Assembly (NCBI RefSeq): GCF_000004195.4
Contig: NC_030680.2
Location: 147,873,045-147,937,044 of the forward strand
Reading direction: 5' to 3'
Source: Xenopus tropicalis
Lineage: Eukaryota; Chordata; Amphibia; Anura; Pipidae
DNA length: 64,000 bases
Part shown: positions 44,463 to 56,200 of the stretch, one piece after another
Numbering within the stretch: the stretch's first letter is position 1
Layout: each line of letters begins with the position of its first letter
Translations under genes and position numbers: made by a program
Notes under the pieces: generated by a model
What the model was told of the DNA's origin: nothing
Seen by the model: the letters and a program-made list of their open reading frames with translations, nothing else
Database searches by the model: none

Positions 44463-45436
44463 GGTATGGGATCCCGTATTCCGGAAACCCGTTATCCAGA
44501 AAGATCCAAATTACAGAAAGCCTGTCTCCCATAGACTCCATTTTAATAAGAAAATTCAGAATTTTAAACCTGATTTCCTTTTTCTCTGTAATAAAACAGT
44601 ACCTGTACTTGATCCCAACTAAGATATAATTACCCCTTATTGGGGCAGAACAGTCCTATTGGGTTTATTTAATGGTTAAATGATTCCCTTTTCTCTGTAA
44701 TAATAAAACAGTACCTGTACTTGATCCCAACTAAGATATAATTACCCCTTATTGGGGCAGAACAGCCCTATTGGGTTTATTTAATGGTTAAATGATTCCC
44801 TTTTCTCTGTAATAATAAAACAGTACCTGTACTTGATCCCAACTAAGATATAATTACCCCTTATTGGGGCAGAACAGCCCTATTGGGTTTATTTAATGGT
44901 TAAATGATTCCCTTTTCTCTGTAATAATAAAACAGTACCTGTACTTGATCCCAACTAAGATATAATTACCCCTTATTGGGGCAGAACAGTCCTATTGGGT
45001 TTATTTAATGGTTAAATGATTCCCTTTTCTCTGTAATAATAAAACAGTACCTGTACTTGATCCCAACTAAGATATAATTACCCCTTATTGGGGGCAGAAC
45101 AGTCCTATTGGGTTTATTTAATGGTTAAATGATTCCCTTTTCTCTGTAATAATAAAACAGTACCTGTACTTGATCCCAACTAAGATATAATTACCCCTTA
45201 TTGGGGGCAGAACAGTCCTATTGGGTTTATTTCATGGTTAAATGATTCCCTTTTCTCTGTAATAATAAAACAATACCTGTACTTGATCCCAACTTAGATA
45301 TAAACAATCCTATTGGGTTTAATTAATGTTTTATTGATTTTTTTTAGTAGACTTAAGGTACGGAGATCCAAATTACGGAAAGACCCCTTATCCGGAATGC
45401 CCTTGGTCCCGAGCATTCTGGATAACAGGTCCTATA
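44463..45436 (-). mobile_element. MITE with 112-bp minisatellite, copy 3
   Basis: Ends GGTATGGGATCCCGTATTCC and GATAACAGGTCCTATA, with about seven 112-bp units on the minus strand. Units contain CAGTACCTGTACTTGATCCC and TAAGATATAATTACCCC. Confidence 0.85.
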
Positions 45437-45916
45437 AATGTACCCTGATTTTCACATAGAACAGAGTTGCTATAATAATATAGAATTATCATTTCTGTTA
45501 GCACTGGGCCAATCTTGGCTTCAGCTGGAGGAATGTTACTTGCCCATCGATAAGATTCTCCATGCAATGAAATGCAAAAAATATCAATCATTCCAGTGAC
45601 AATGGTGTGATGGTGTGTATAGTAAGGCAAGATGGCGCCGGGGAAGGGATTTAGTAACTATGATACAATGTGTGTGGTAAGGTGGGGTGTTGTAACACAT
45701 TATATCAGAGATGTACAAAAAGCAAGCATTAAACTGTGATTGCAGGCATCCTCCAATGGCTAACCTGTCAGAGGATTGTGGGAGCTGTAGTTCAATAATA
45801 GCTGATGAGCTTTAGCTTGCATTATAAATATGGGGTGTCACTGAAGACATTAGTGCCTTTTGGGGTGCCCCTGTCAGTCCTGCACTAATTGATCCCATTG
45901 CTTTCTCTCTTTGCAG
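45437..45916. other. Intron-like sequence before candidate exon
   Basis: Unassigned. CAAGATGGCGCC at 45628 is YY1-like. A pyrimidine-rich run CCATTGCTTTCTCTCTTTGCAG ends at 45916 and would serve as polypyrimidine tract plus acceptor. Confidence 0.4.
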
Positions 45917-45980
45917 AAGGAATACTCGCTCCATTCCAAGTGCCATAGCGACAATAGGAAACACATAATGAATGGATCGG
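45917..45980 (+). CDS. Candidate internal exon (64 nt)
   Basis: Bounded by a strong acceptor (CTTTCTCTCTTTGCAG) and a consensus donor (GGATCGG|GTAAGTGAG). Frame 0 is open and encodes KEYSLHSKCHSDNRKH followed by IMNGS, with one base left over (phase 1). That frame continues from the candidate exon at 4596-4619, which ends in phase 0. The first exon at 59634-59721 also ends in phase 1 after a serine codon, so both could splice to the same downstream exon. The peptide is basic and polar, and I do not recognise the family. It could instead be a chance pair of splice-like sites. Confidence 0.45.
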
Positions 45981-46140
45981 GTAAGTGAGCACATTTTATA
46001 GAAAAATCTGATAATTGCTGTCAGTAGGTAGCAGCCGAGCGAGGCGGTGGCAGAAGTGCGTGGGTAGCGGCAACGCATGCGCCAAATGTGCCTGCAACTT
46101 GCTGGGATTAACTGGAGACTCAAGCCTGCTCCTTATAACA

Positions 46141-46145
46141 CATAT

Positions 46146-46206
<61 letters not shown>

Positions 46207-47222
46207 TATACATAGGTACACATAGACCCACACACAAACTGTATACATAGATACACACAGACCCACACACAAACACATATACATAGGTACACATAGACCC
46301 GCACACAAACTGTATACATAGATACACACAGACCCACACACAAACACATATACATAGGTACACATAGACCCGCACACAAACTGTATACATAGATACACAC
46401 AGACCCACACACAAACACATATACATAGACCCACACAGACCCACACACAAACACATACTGTATACATAAATACACATAGACCCACACACACATACATAGA
46501 CACACATAGACTCACACACAAACATATATACATAGATACACATCGACCCACACACAAACATATATACATAGACCCACACATATACTGTATACATAGATAC
46601 ACACAGACCCACACATAAACACATATACATACACACACACACAAACACATATACATAGGTACACATAGACCCACACACAAACTGTATACATAGATACACA
46701 TAGACCCGCACACAAACTGTATACATAGATACACACAGACCCACACACAAACACATATACATAGGTACACATAGACCCACACACAAACACATACTGTATA
46801 CATAAATACACATAGACCCACACACACATACATAGACACACATAGACTCACACACAAACATATATACATAGATACACATCGACCCACACACAAACATATA
46901 TACATAGATACACATCGACCCACACACAAACATATATACATAGACCCACACATATACTGTATACATAGATACACATCGACCCACACACAAACATATATAC
47001 ATAGATACACATCGACCCACACACAAACATATATACATAGACCCACACATATACTGTATACATAGATACACACAGACCCACACATAAACACATATACATA
47101 GATACACATAGACCCACACACAAACATATATACATAGACCCACACATATACTGTATACATAGATACACACAGACCCACACATAAACACATATATATAGAT
47201 ACACATAGACCCACACACACAA
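46141..47222. repeat. CA-rich micro/minisatellite, 1.1 kb
   Basis: A (CA)n block (46150-46200) leads into imperfect higher-order repeats of ACATATACATAGGTACACAT and ATAGACCCACACACAAAC. The minus strand has 366- and 368-codon frames rich in C, V and Y, which are repeat artefacts. Alternating purine-pyrimidine sequence favours Z-DNA. Confidence 0.95.
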
Positions 47223-47442
47223 ACTGTCAACTTCTTCATGTTATATTCTAAATAAGGGAAATTCAGATTCTATGAAAATCTACAGATCTGCAGATCAAAT
47301 AAAACCACTTTTCCTATATTGATTGTGCTGTTTATATTCTCTGAACTACTAGTTCTCACTCCTGAAACAATGTAGCAGATACACGTGATTTGGCAGAGCA
47401 CCGATACTTTATCAGACATGTCAGAACCAAAGGACAGAAAGG

Positions 47443-47632
47443 CAGGGTTGGACTGGGCCACCGGGAAAAAATCTGGTGGGCCCCGCCGGCCCTGACCAGA
47501 CCCGGAAGCAGCCAGATGGGTCATGGGGGCCCCTGCAGGGGGTGTGAAGGCCACGGCAGGGACTCCTTAGGGGGTGCAGGGAATCCTGAGGCAGTAGCCC
47601 TGGTGGGCCCTGCACCCCCCAGTCTGACCCTG
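47443..47632. mobile_element. hAT-like MITE with perfect 8-bp TSD
   Basis: Ends CAGGGTTGGACTGGGCC and CCCCAGTCTGACCCTG, flanked by identical CAGAAAGG (47435-47442, 47633-47640). It is the best-defined member of the CAGGGTNGG family in the window. Confidence 0.9.
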
Positions 47633-47902
47633 CAGAAAGGGACAGACAGACACTGTGCCCAGCAACAATGACATTTGAATCCAGTGGAAATGTGTAATGA
47701 ATGTATATGGGGAATGTGCTGCAATTTTTCAGGTCTGTTTTTGGGAGGAGATTCTTGTTTAACAGCTTTGTAGCAACAGATTAAAATGTGCTTGTCAGGC
47801 AATAAATTCCATACATACAATATTACTGTATTTAAGGTGAAAGAAAAACCCAGCCGTGACTTGGTCCTTTTTTATTATTGTGTGAAATAGAGCAGCGCAG
47901 CT
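47633..47902. other. No gene seen
   Basis: Short unassigned stretch between a MITE and the next array. Confidence 0.4.
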
Positions 47903-48514
47903 GTGCCACTAACCCAGCCTGGAGCGCGGTGCCACTAACCCAGCCTGGAGCGCGGTGCCACTAACCCAGCCTGGAGCGCGGTGCCACTAACCCAGCCTGG
48001 GGCGCGGTGCCACTAACCCAGCCTGGGGCGCGGTGCCACTAACCCAGCCTGGAGCGCGGTGCCACTAACCCAGCCTGGAGCGCGGTGCCACTAACCCAGC
48101 CTGGAGCGCGGTGCCACTAACCCAGCCTGGGGCGCGGTGCCACTAACCCAGCCTGGAGCGCGGTGCCACTAACCCAGCCTGGAGCGCGGTGCCACTAACC
48201 CAGCCTGGGGCGCGGTGCCACTAACCCAGCCTGGAGCGCGGTGCCACTAACCCAGCCTGGGGCGCGGTGCCACTAACCCAGCCTGGGGCGCGGTGCCACT
48301 AACCCAGCCTGGGGCGCGGTGCCACTAACCCAGCCTGGAGCGCGGTGCCACTAACCCAGCCTGGAGCGCGGTGCCACTAACCCAGCCTGGGGCGCGGTGC
48401 CACTAACCCAGCCTGGGGCGCGGTGCCACTAACCCAGCCTGGAGCGCGGTGCCACTAACCCAGCCTGGAGCGCGGTGCCACTAACCCAGCCTGGAGCGCG
48501 GTGCCACTAACCCA
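47903..48514. repeat. 26-bp CpG-containing minisatellite
   Basis: About 23 units of GGTGCCACTAACCCAGCCTG plus GAGCGC or GGGCGC. Two unit types (A/G variants) are interspersed. Every unit carries two CpG sites. Confidence 0.95.
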
Positions 48515-48582
48515 CCCTGTAGGAGTCGAGTTTGTTACTCCCATTAGGAGGACACCGCAACCTAAAGTGCCATGTCCAGGGG

Positions 48583-48802
48583 CCCTACAGCACTGGCACC
48601 ACCCCATTCTCATGCACCCTACAGCCCTGGCACCATCCCATTCTTATGCACCCTACAGCCCTGGCACCACCCCATTCTCATGCACCCTACAGCACTGGCA
48701 CCATCCCATTCTCATGCACCCTACAGCCCTGGCACCACCCCATTCTCATGCACCCTACAGCACTGGCACCACCCCACTTACATGAACCCTACAGCACTGG
48801 CA
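48583..48802. repeat. 34-bp minisatellite
   Basis: About 6.5 units with CCCTACAGCACTGGCACCAC and CCCATTCTCATGCA. Three plus-strand frames are open (83-130 codons) as artefacts. Confidence 0.9.
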
Positions 48803-50180
48803 GGGCAAATCTGCCCAGCGTGAGGAGCCCTACCAGCTATGTGTATAATAACATAATGTGCTGCCAGGGTGATGCTGCCAACAAGAGCGTAAGGAATGGG
48901 AACATTTCTATTGATATTGCTTAGAGCTTGTGTAGAATTAGACGTATACGCCAACTGTGTTCTGTGTACTTTCCAAACAGGCAGTTCTTTCCCATTGGTA
49001 CATCCCAATTTGATTAAATCTCCATTCTAATTAAGAATTTTTATTCATCTAAAATGATTTCTAAGCCGTTTTTGCTAAAACTTCCCATACACCGTTTCCC
49101 ACAAAATTCTAATGTGGGTCAGGCCGGTTTATCTGCCAATTATCTGCTAATGACACTTTATCCCTGTCCCCATTCTGCACAGTGACACTAATATCCAAAA
49201 TATCTAATGAGGCCAGGAGCCGAGCTCGTTTGCTAATATTAGCATCTCTATTAAATGGGAACTAATGAGCGCAGCTCCCAATACCCCCGGCTGGAGACCG
49301 AGCCATGAATTTAGGGAATAAAACTTAATACTCATATCTTTATTTTTATCCAGCAAATTTGTGTCGTGCTCTGATTGGTTGACTTTTGATTGACAGGCAA
49401 ACTGGTGCCTATGCTGTTAAATCAGCGTGCAGTGTTGAATCTAAAGCTGGACATAAATAAACAGATATTGACCACCATCGATCTGTCCAGACTGGAAATT
49501 TCATCTGCCAATTAAGCTTGTGGGCGGGGTCATCATGAGGAAGTAACCCCTTTTCACTTCCTGTCTGACCTACTAGTGATGTGCGGGTCGAGAAAAACTC
49601 AATCTACACCTGACCTTAACCGGCCACTCCCAACTGGAACCCTACCCAACATGGCTTCTCTATTTATAGACCTGCCCCATACGACATAAAAAAAAGAGGC
49701 GGGGCACACCTATAAAGGCGGAACCACAAGCCAGCAGTGTAAGGTCATAACCTGCTAATGGTGTGCCGCACATTACTATGACCTACATATTCAGCCATGG
49801 TTGTTTCTGGTCCCCAGACTATCCCGAGGCGGCCTTCCTATACTGCCAATCAGAGCAGGTCAAGTGTGTGCTGCCATCTTGCCTGACCAGAGCCATCTTG
49901 ACCTACTCTTCCCATCTTACCCTTCTACTGACAATCCTAGGGAAGCCATGTTGCCCTACAGTGTCCATCTTTCCCTGCTGTGCCTACTATTCTGCCCCTA
50001 TTTGCACCCCTCCCATAGACAGTTCTGCTACATGCAATAGGGTTAGTACCAGGGGGGTCTCCATTATTGTTCTATGTACCTGTCCCACCTCCCAGTGCTC
50101 TCTCTTTCTGCCCCAACCCACTAAGCCTGCTCCAGGCATCCCCTCTAGAGTCTCTCATCCTGCTGTTTCACTATTTCCCA
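48803..50180. other. No gene seen; possible enhancer block
   Basis: 49190-49335 has GTTTGCTAATATTAGCATCTC, TATTAAATGGGAACTAATGAG and AATTTAGGGAATAAAAC, a POU/homeodomain-like cluster in unique-looking DNA. 49565-49745 resembles an abundant frog repeat (GTGCGGGTCGAG...). The 162-codon frame at 49763-50251 runs into the adjoining MITE and is not supported. Confidence 0.3.
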
Positions 50181-51173
50181 GGTATGGGGTCCCTTATCCG
50201 GAAACCCAATATCCAGAAAGCTCCAAATTACGGAAAGGCCATCTCCCATAGACTCCATTTTATTCTAATTCAGATTTTTAAAATTGATTTCCTTTTTCTC
50301 TGTAATAATAAAACAGTACCTGTACTTGATCCCAACTAAGATATAATTACCCCTTATTGGGGGCAGAACAGCCCTATTGGGTTTATTTCATGGTTAAATG
50401 ATTCCCTTTTCTCTGTAATAATAAAACAGTACCTGTACTTGATCCCAACTAAGATATAATTACCCCTTATTGGGGCAGAACAGCCCTATTGGGTTTATTT
50501 CATGGTTAAATGATTCCCTTTTCTCTGTAATAATAAAACAGTACCTGTACTTGATCCCAACTAAGATATAATTACCCCTTATTGGGGGCAGAACAGCCCT
50601 ATTGGGTTTATTTCATGGTTAAATGATTCCCTTTTCTCTGTAATAATAAAACAGTACCTGTACTTGATCCCAACTAAGATATAATTACCCCTTATTGGGG
50701 GCAGAACAGCCCTATTGGGTTTATTTAATGGTTAAATGATTCCCTTTTCTCTGTAATAATAAAACAGTACCTGTACTTGATCCCAACTAAGATATAATTA
50801 CCCCTTATTGGGGGCAGAACAGCCCTATTGGGTTTATTTAATGGTTAAATGATTCCCTTTTCTCTGTAATAATAAAACAGTACCTGTACTTGATCCCAAC
50901 TAAGATATAATTACCCCTTATTGGGGCAGAACAGCCCTATTGGGTTTATTTAATGGTTAAATGATTCCCTTTTCTCTGTAATAATAAAACAGTACCTGTA
51001 CTTGATCCCAACTAAGATATAATTAATCCTTACTGGATGCAAAATAATCTTATTGGGTTTAATGTCTTATTGATTTTTTTAGTAGACTTAAGGTAGGAAG
51101 ATCCAAATTATGGAAAGACCCCTTATCCGGAATACCCTTGGTCCTGATCATTCTGGATGATGGGTTCCATACC
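50181..51173 (-). mobile_element. MITE with 112-bp minisatellite, copy 4
   Basis: Ends GGTATGGGGTCCCTTATCC and GATGATGGGTTCCATACC enclose 7-8 units of the 112-bp repeat on the minus strand. It has both terminal regions, so it shows the intact plan of the family. Confidence 0.88.
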
Positions 51174-51780
51174 TGTACACAGTCCATCAGCAGACTCTGA
51201 GCATAGGGAACGCCCTCTCAGTTCACATCTAACAATCCGTGCTGCAGCAACCGATACAAACGATACAAAGTCACTCAAAATCCATGTTGGGAACTTACTG
51301 CCAATGAAAAGCTTGAGAATAAAACAGAACGGGGTGTTACTTCAATAAATCTATTCAGCTGCAAAATATGGGGCCTATTGTCACCAACCTCCAGAGGAAA
51401 AACTTCTCGCCCACCACTTCTTTATATAAATATATATATATATATGTATACCTTTATATATATATATATATATAACAGCCTTGCCAATGGTGTGTAATTA
51501 TTCCAGTTGCCATGGCAAAGGACCTATGCTGGGAAGCATCAGCGGAACACGCTGTACCTTGGCATCAATAAGCCTCCGGATGAACGTTCCCACAAACATA
51601 ACTACAGATCTGATTTAGATCTCACGCCTGGGTCTGCGTTAGCGGCGTTTCTGCCACACAGAGGTTCTCGTCTGGCCTTTGTGCACTGGGCCCCCCTGCA
51701 AAAAACTCTTTGGAGGGACCTAGTGCACAGCCATCCATACTGGCACCCCCACCCACCCTCGCTGACGTCTTCCAGGTGCC
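51174..51780. other. No gene seen
   Basis: Contains an (AT)n block at 51430-51475. A 117-codon plus-strand frame (51507-51860) runs into the 40-bp array. No splice or domain support. Confidence 0.35.
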
Positions 51781-52356
51781 CTCTGGGGATGCCAGGCTGG
51801 TGGGCTTATGCTATGAGTAGCTCTAGGGATGCCAGGCTGGTGGGTTTATGCTGTGAGTAGCTCTGGGGATGCCAGGCTGGTGGGTTTATGCTGTGAGTAG
51901 CTCTAGGGATGCCAGGCTGGTGGGTTTATGCTGTGAGTAGCTCTAGGGATGCCAGGCTGGTGGGTTTATGCTGTGAGTAGCTCTGGGGATGCCAGGCTGG
52001 TGGGCTTATGCTGTGAGTAGCTCTGGGGATGCCAGGCTGGTGGGCTTATGCTATGAGTAGCTCTGGGGATGCCAGGCTGGTGGGTTTATGCTGTGAGTAG
52101 CTCTGGGGATGCCAGGCTGGTGGGTTTATGCTGTGAGTAGCTCTAGGGATGCCAGGCTGATGGGTTTATGCTGTGAGTAGCTCTGGGGATGCCAGGCTGG
52201 TGGGCTTATGCTGTGAGTAGCTCTGGGGATGCCAGGCTGGTGGGTTTATGCTGTGAGTAGCTCTGGGGATGCCAGGCTGGTGGGTTTATCCTGTGAGTAG
52301 CTCTGGGGATGCCAGGCTGGTGGGCTTATGCTGTGAGTAGCTCTGGGGATGCCAGG
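51781..52356. repeat. 40-bp minisatellite
   Basis: About 14 units of CTCTGGGGATGCCAGGCTGG plus TGGGTTTATGCTGTGAGTAG. Substitutions are C/T, A/G. Followed by a short (ATT)n run. Confidence 0.95.
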
Positions 52357-52850
52357 AAGGGCTGTTATTATTATTATTATTATTATTAATAATCTAATTT
52401 TATTCTGATTCCTTACAAAGGGAGGCTGCCCCCCCCCCCCCGAAATGCTGGATTCACTTTACAAGTCTGTGGCTTAAAATAAAGGGCAAGGTGCCAGCAT
52501 TTCTGTGCTGTTCCTATTGGTTATATGCATGTTTTTATTCTGTTACCCCATTGGTGCATCAGTCATTCAGCCCTAGTTTAAATATTTCACTCCTCAAATC
52601 TAAACTGAGCCCCCACTACCATAGTGCCAGCCCCACCACATACCCCCCAGGAGGATGAGCCCCACAGTTTGGGAACCACTGCTCAGGGTCATAATCTGCA
52701 TTGTAGATGCTCTCTCTGTTATTACTCAAATACAAGGAGTATCAATACACATTTGAAATGAGGTCCCTTAGAACTTACACTCTATTTTACTGGTACAGTG
52801 CACTACTGTCCCTGGCCCTGGGGAACTTAATTAGTGCTGCCCCTGTAAGT
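52357..52850. other. No gene seen
   Basis: (ATT)n at 52368-52390 and a 13-base C run at 52430. The rest is unassigned. Confidence 0.4.
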
Positions 52851-53299
52851 TTAATGTGCAATATTGGGCCCCTATAAGTTTAGTGCAATTCTGGCCCCTA
52901 TGTGCAACATTGGGCCCCTATAAGTTTAGTGCAATTCTGGCCCCTATGTGCAATATTGGGCCCCTATAAGTTTAGTGCAATTCTGGCCCCTATGTGCAAT
53001 ATTGGGCCCCTACAAGTTTAGTGCAATTCTGGCCCCTATGTGCAACGTTGGGCCCCTACAAGTTTAGTACAGTGCTGTTCTCTATGTCCAATGGTGGGCC
53101 CCTAATTAGTACTGGCCCCTATGTGCAATTCTGTCCCCTATGTGCAATGTGGGGCCCCTATTTAGTGCAATCTTGGGCCCCTATGAGTTTAGTACCATGT
53201 TGGGCCCCTATTAGTGCAATGTTGGGCCCCTATTAGTGCAATGTGGGGCCCCTATGAGTTTAGTACCATGTTGGCCCCTATTAGTGCAGTGTTGGGCCC
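52851..53299. repeat. ~45-bp degenerate repeat
   Basis: Units with TTGGGCCCCTATAAGTTTAG and TGCAATTCTGGCCCCTATG become irregular toward the right and grade into the next array. This suggests it is an older version of the same repeat. Confidence 0.85.
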
Positions 53300-56200
53300 C
53301 ATTAGTGCAGTGCAGGGTACAGAGGTTGCAGTGTGGGTCCCTATGAGGTTAGTGCAGTGCAGGGCACAGAGGTGGCAGTGTGGGTCCCTATAAGGTTAGT
53401 GCAGTGCAGGGCACAGAGGTGGCAGTGTGGGTCCCTATGAGGTTAGTGCAGTGCGGGGCACAGAGGTGGCAGTGTGGGTCCCTATGAGGTTAGTGCAGTG
53501 CAGGGCACAGAGGTGGCAGTGTGGGCCCCTATGAGGTTAGTGCAGGGCACAGGTGGCAGTGTGGGTCCCTATGAGGTTAGTGCAGTGCAGGGCACAGAGG
53601 TGGCAGTGTGGGCCCCTATGAGGTTAGTGCAGTGCAGGGCACAGAGGTGGCAGTGTGGGCCCCTATGAGGTTAGTGCAGGGCACAGAGGTGGCAGTGTGG
53701 GCCCCTATGAGGTTAGTGCAGTGCAGGGCACAGAGGTGGCAGTGTGGGCCCCTATGAGGTTAGTGCAGGGCACAGAGGTGGCAGTGTGGGCCCCTATGAG
53801 GTTAGTGCAGTGCAGGGGGACAGGGGTGGCAGTGTGGGCCCCTTTGAGGTTAGTGCAGTGCAGGGGGACAGAGGTGGCAGTGTGGGCCCCTTTGAGGTTA
53901 GTGCAGTGGGACAGAGGTGGCAGTGTGGGCCCCTATGAGGTTAGTGCAGTGCAGGGGGGCAGAGGTGGCAGTGTGGGCCCCTTTGAGATTAGTGCAGGGG
54001 GACAGAGGTGGCAGTGTGGGCCCCTTTGAGGTTAGTGCAGTGGGACAGAGGTGGCAGTGTGGGCCCCTATGAGGTTAGTGCAGTGCAGGGGGGCAGAGGT
54101 GGCAGTGTGGGCCCCTATGAGGTTAGTGCAGTGCAGGGGGACAGAGGTGGCAGTGTGGGCCCCTATGAGGTTAGTGCAGTGCAGGGCACAGAGGTGGCAG
54201 TGTGGGCCCCTATAAGGTTAGTGCAGGGCACAGAGGTGGCAGTGTGGGCCCCTATGAGGTTAGTGCAGTGCAGGGGACAGAGGTGGCAGTGTGGGCCCCT
54301 ATGAGGTTAGTGCAGTGCAGGGCACAGAGGTGGCAGTGTGGGCCCCTATAAGGTTAGTGCAGTGCAGGGCACAGAGGTGGCAGTGTGGGCCCCTATGAGG
54401 TTAGTGCAGTGCAGGGGACAGAGGTGGCAGTGTGGGCCCCTATGAGGTTAGTGCAGGGGACAGAGGTGGCAGTGTGGGCCCCTATGAGGTTAGTGCAGTG
54501 CAGGGCACAGAGGTGGCAGTGTGGGTCCCTATGAGGTTAGTGCAGGGTACAGAGGTGGCAGTGTGGGCCCCTTTGAGTTTAGTGCAGGGGACAGAGGTGG
54601 CAGTGGGGGTCCCTATGAGGTTAGTGCAGGGGACAGAGGTGGCAGTGTGGGTCCCTATGAGGTTAGTGCAGGGGACAGAGGTGGCAGTGTGGGGCCCTAT
54701 GAGGTTAGTGCAGGGGACAGAGGTGGCAGTGTGGGGCCCTATGAGGTTAGTGCAGGGGACAGAGGTGGCAGTGTGGGCCCCTATGAGGTTAGTGCAGGGG
54801 ACAGAGGTGGCAGTGTGGGCCCCTATGAGGTTAGTGCAGGGGACAGAGGTGGCAGTGTGGGCCCCTATGAGGTTAGTGCAGGGGACAGAGGTGGCAGTGT
54901 GGGCCCCTATGAGGTTAGTGCAGGGGACAGAGGTGGCAGTGTGGGTCCCTATGAGGTTAGTGCAGGGGACAGAGGTGGCAGTGTGGGCCCCTATGAGGTT
55001 AGTGCAGGGGACAGAGGTGGCAGTGTGGGCCCCTTTGAGGTTAGTGCAGTGCAGGGGGACAGAGGTGGCAGTGTGGGCCCCTTTGAGGTTAGTGCAGTGC
55101 AGGGGACAGAGGTGGCAGTGTGGGCCCCTTTGAGGTTAGTGCAGTGCAGGGGGACAGAGGTGGCAGTGTGGGCCCCTTTGAGGTTAGTGCAGTACAGGGG
55201 GACAGAGGTGGCAGTGTGGGCCCCTTTGAGGTTAGTGCAGTGCTGGGCACAGAGGTGGCAGTGTGGGCCCCTATGAGGTTAGTGCAGTGCAGGGCACAGA
55301 GGTGGCAGTGAGGGCCCCTATGAGGTTAGTGCAGTGCTGGGCACAGAGGTGGCAGTGTGGGCCCCTATGAGGTTAGTGCAGGGGACAGAGGTGGCAGTGT
55401 GGGCCCCTATGAGGTTAGTGCAGGGGACAGAGGTGGCAGTGTGGGCCCCTATGAGGTTAGTGCAGGGGACAGAGGTGGCAGTGTGGGCCCCTATGAGGTT
55501 AGTGCAGGGGACAGAGGTGGCAGTGTGGGTCCCTATGAGGTTAGTGCAGGGCACAGAGGTGGCAGTGTGGGCCCCTATGAGGTTAGTGCAGGGGACAGAG
55601 GTGGCAGTGTGGGCCCCTATGAGGTTAGTGCAGGGGACAGAGGTGGCAGTGTGGGTCCCTATGAGGTTAGTGCAGGGGACAGAGGTGGCAGTGTGGGTCC
55701 CTATGAGGTTAGTGCAGGGGACAGAGGTGGCAGTGTGGGCCCCTATGAGGTTAGTGCAGGGGACAGAGGTGACAGTGTGGGTCCCTATGAGGTTAGTGCA
55801 GGGGACAGAGGTGGCAGTGTGGGCCCCTATGAGGTTAGTGCAGGGGACAGAGGTGGCAGTGTGGGTCCCTATGAGGTTAGTGCAGGGGACAGAGGTGGCA
55901 GTGTGGGCCCCTATGAGGTTAGTGCAGGGGACAGAGGTGGCAGTGTGGGTCCCTATGAGGTTAGTGCAGGGGACAGAGGTGGCAGTGTGGGTCCCTATGA
56001 GGTTAGTGCAGGGGACAGAGGTGGCAGTGTGGGTCCCTATGAGGTTAGTGCAGGGGACAGAGGTGGCAGTGTGGGCCCCTATGAGGTTAGTGCAGGGGAC
56101 AGAGGTGGCAGTGTGGGCCCCTATGAGGTTAGTGCAGGGGACAGAGGTGGCAGTGTGGGCCCCTATGAGGTTAGTGCAGGGGACAGAGGTGGCAGTGTGG

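Noticed and set aside
46120..47239. 366- and 368-codon C/V/Y-rich minus-strand frames
   Set aside because: Translation of CA-rich repeats.
47903..48514. CRISPR-like regular repeats
   Set aside because: Units are contiguous with no unique spacers, and the context is vertebrate.
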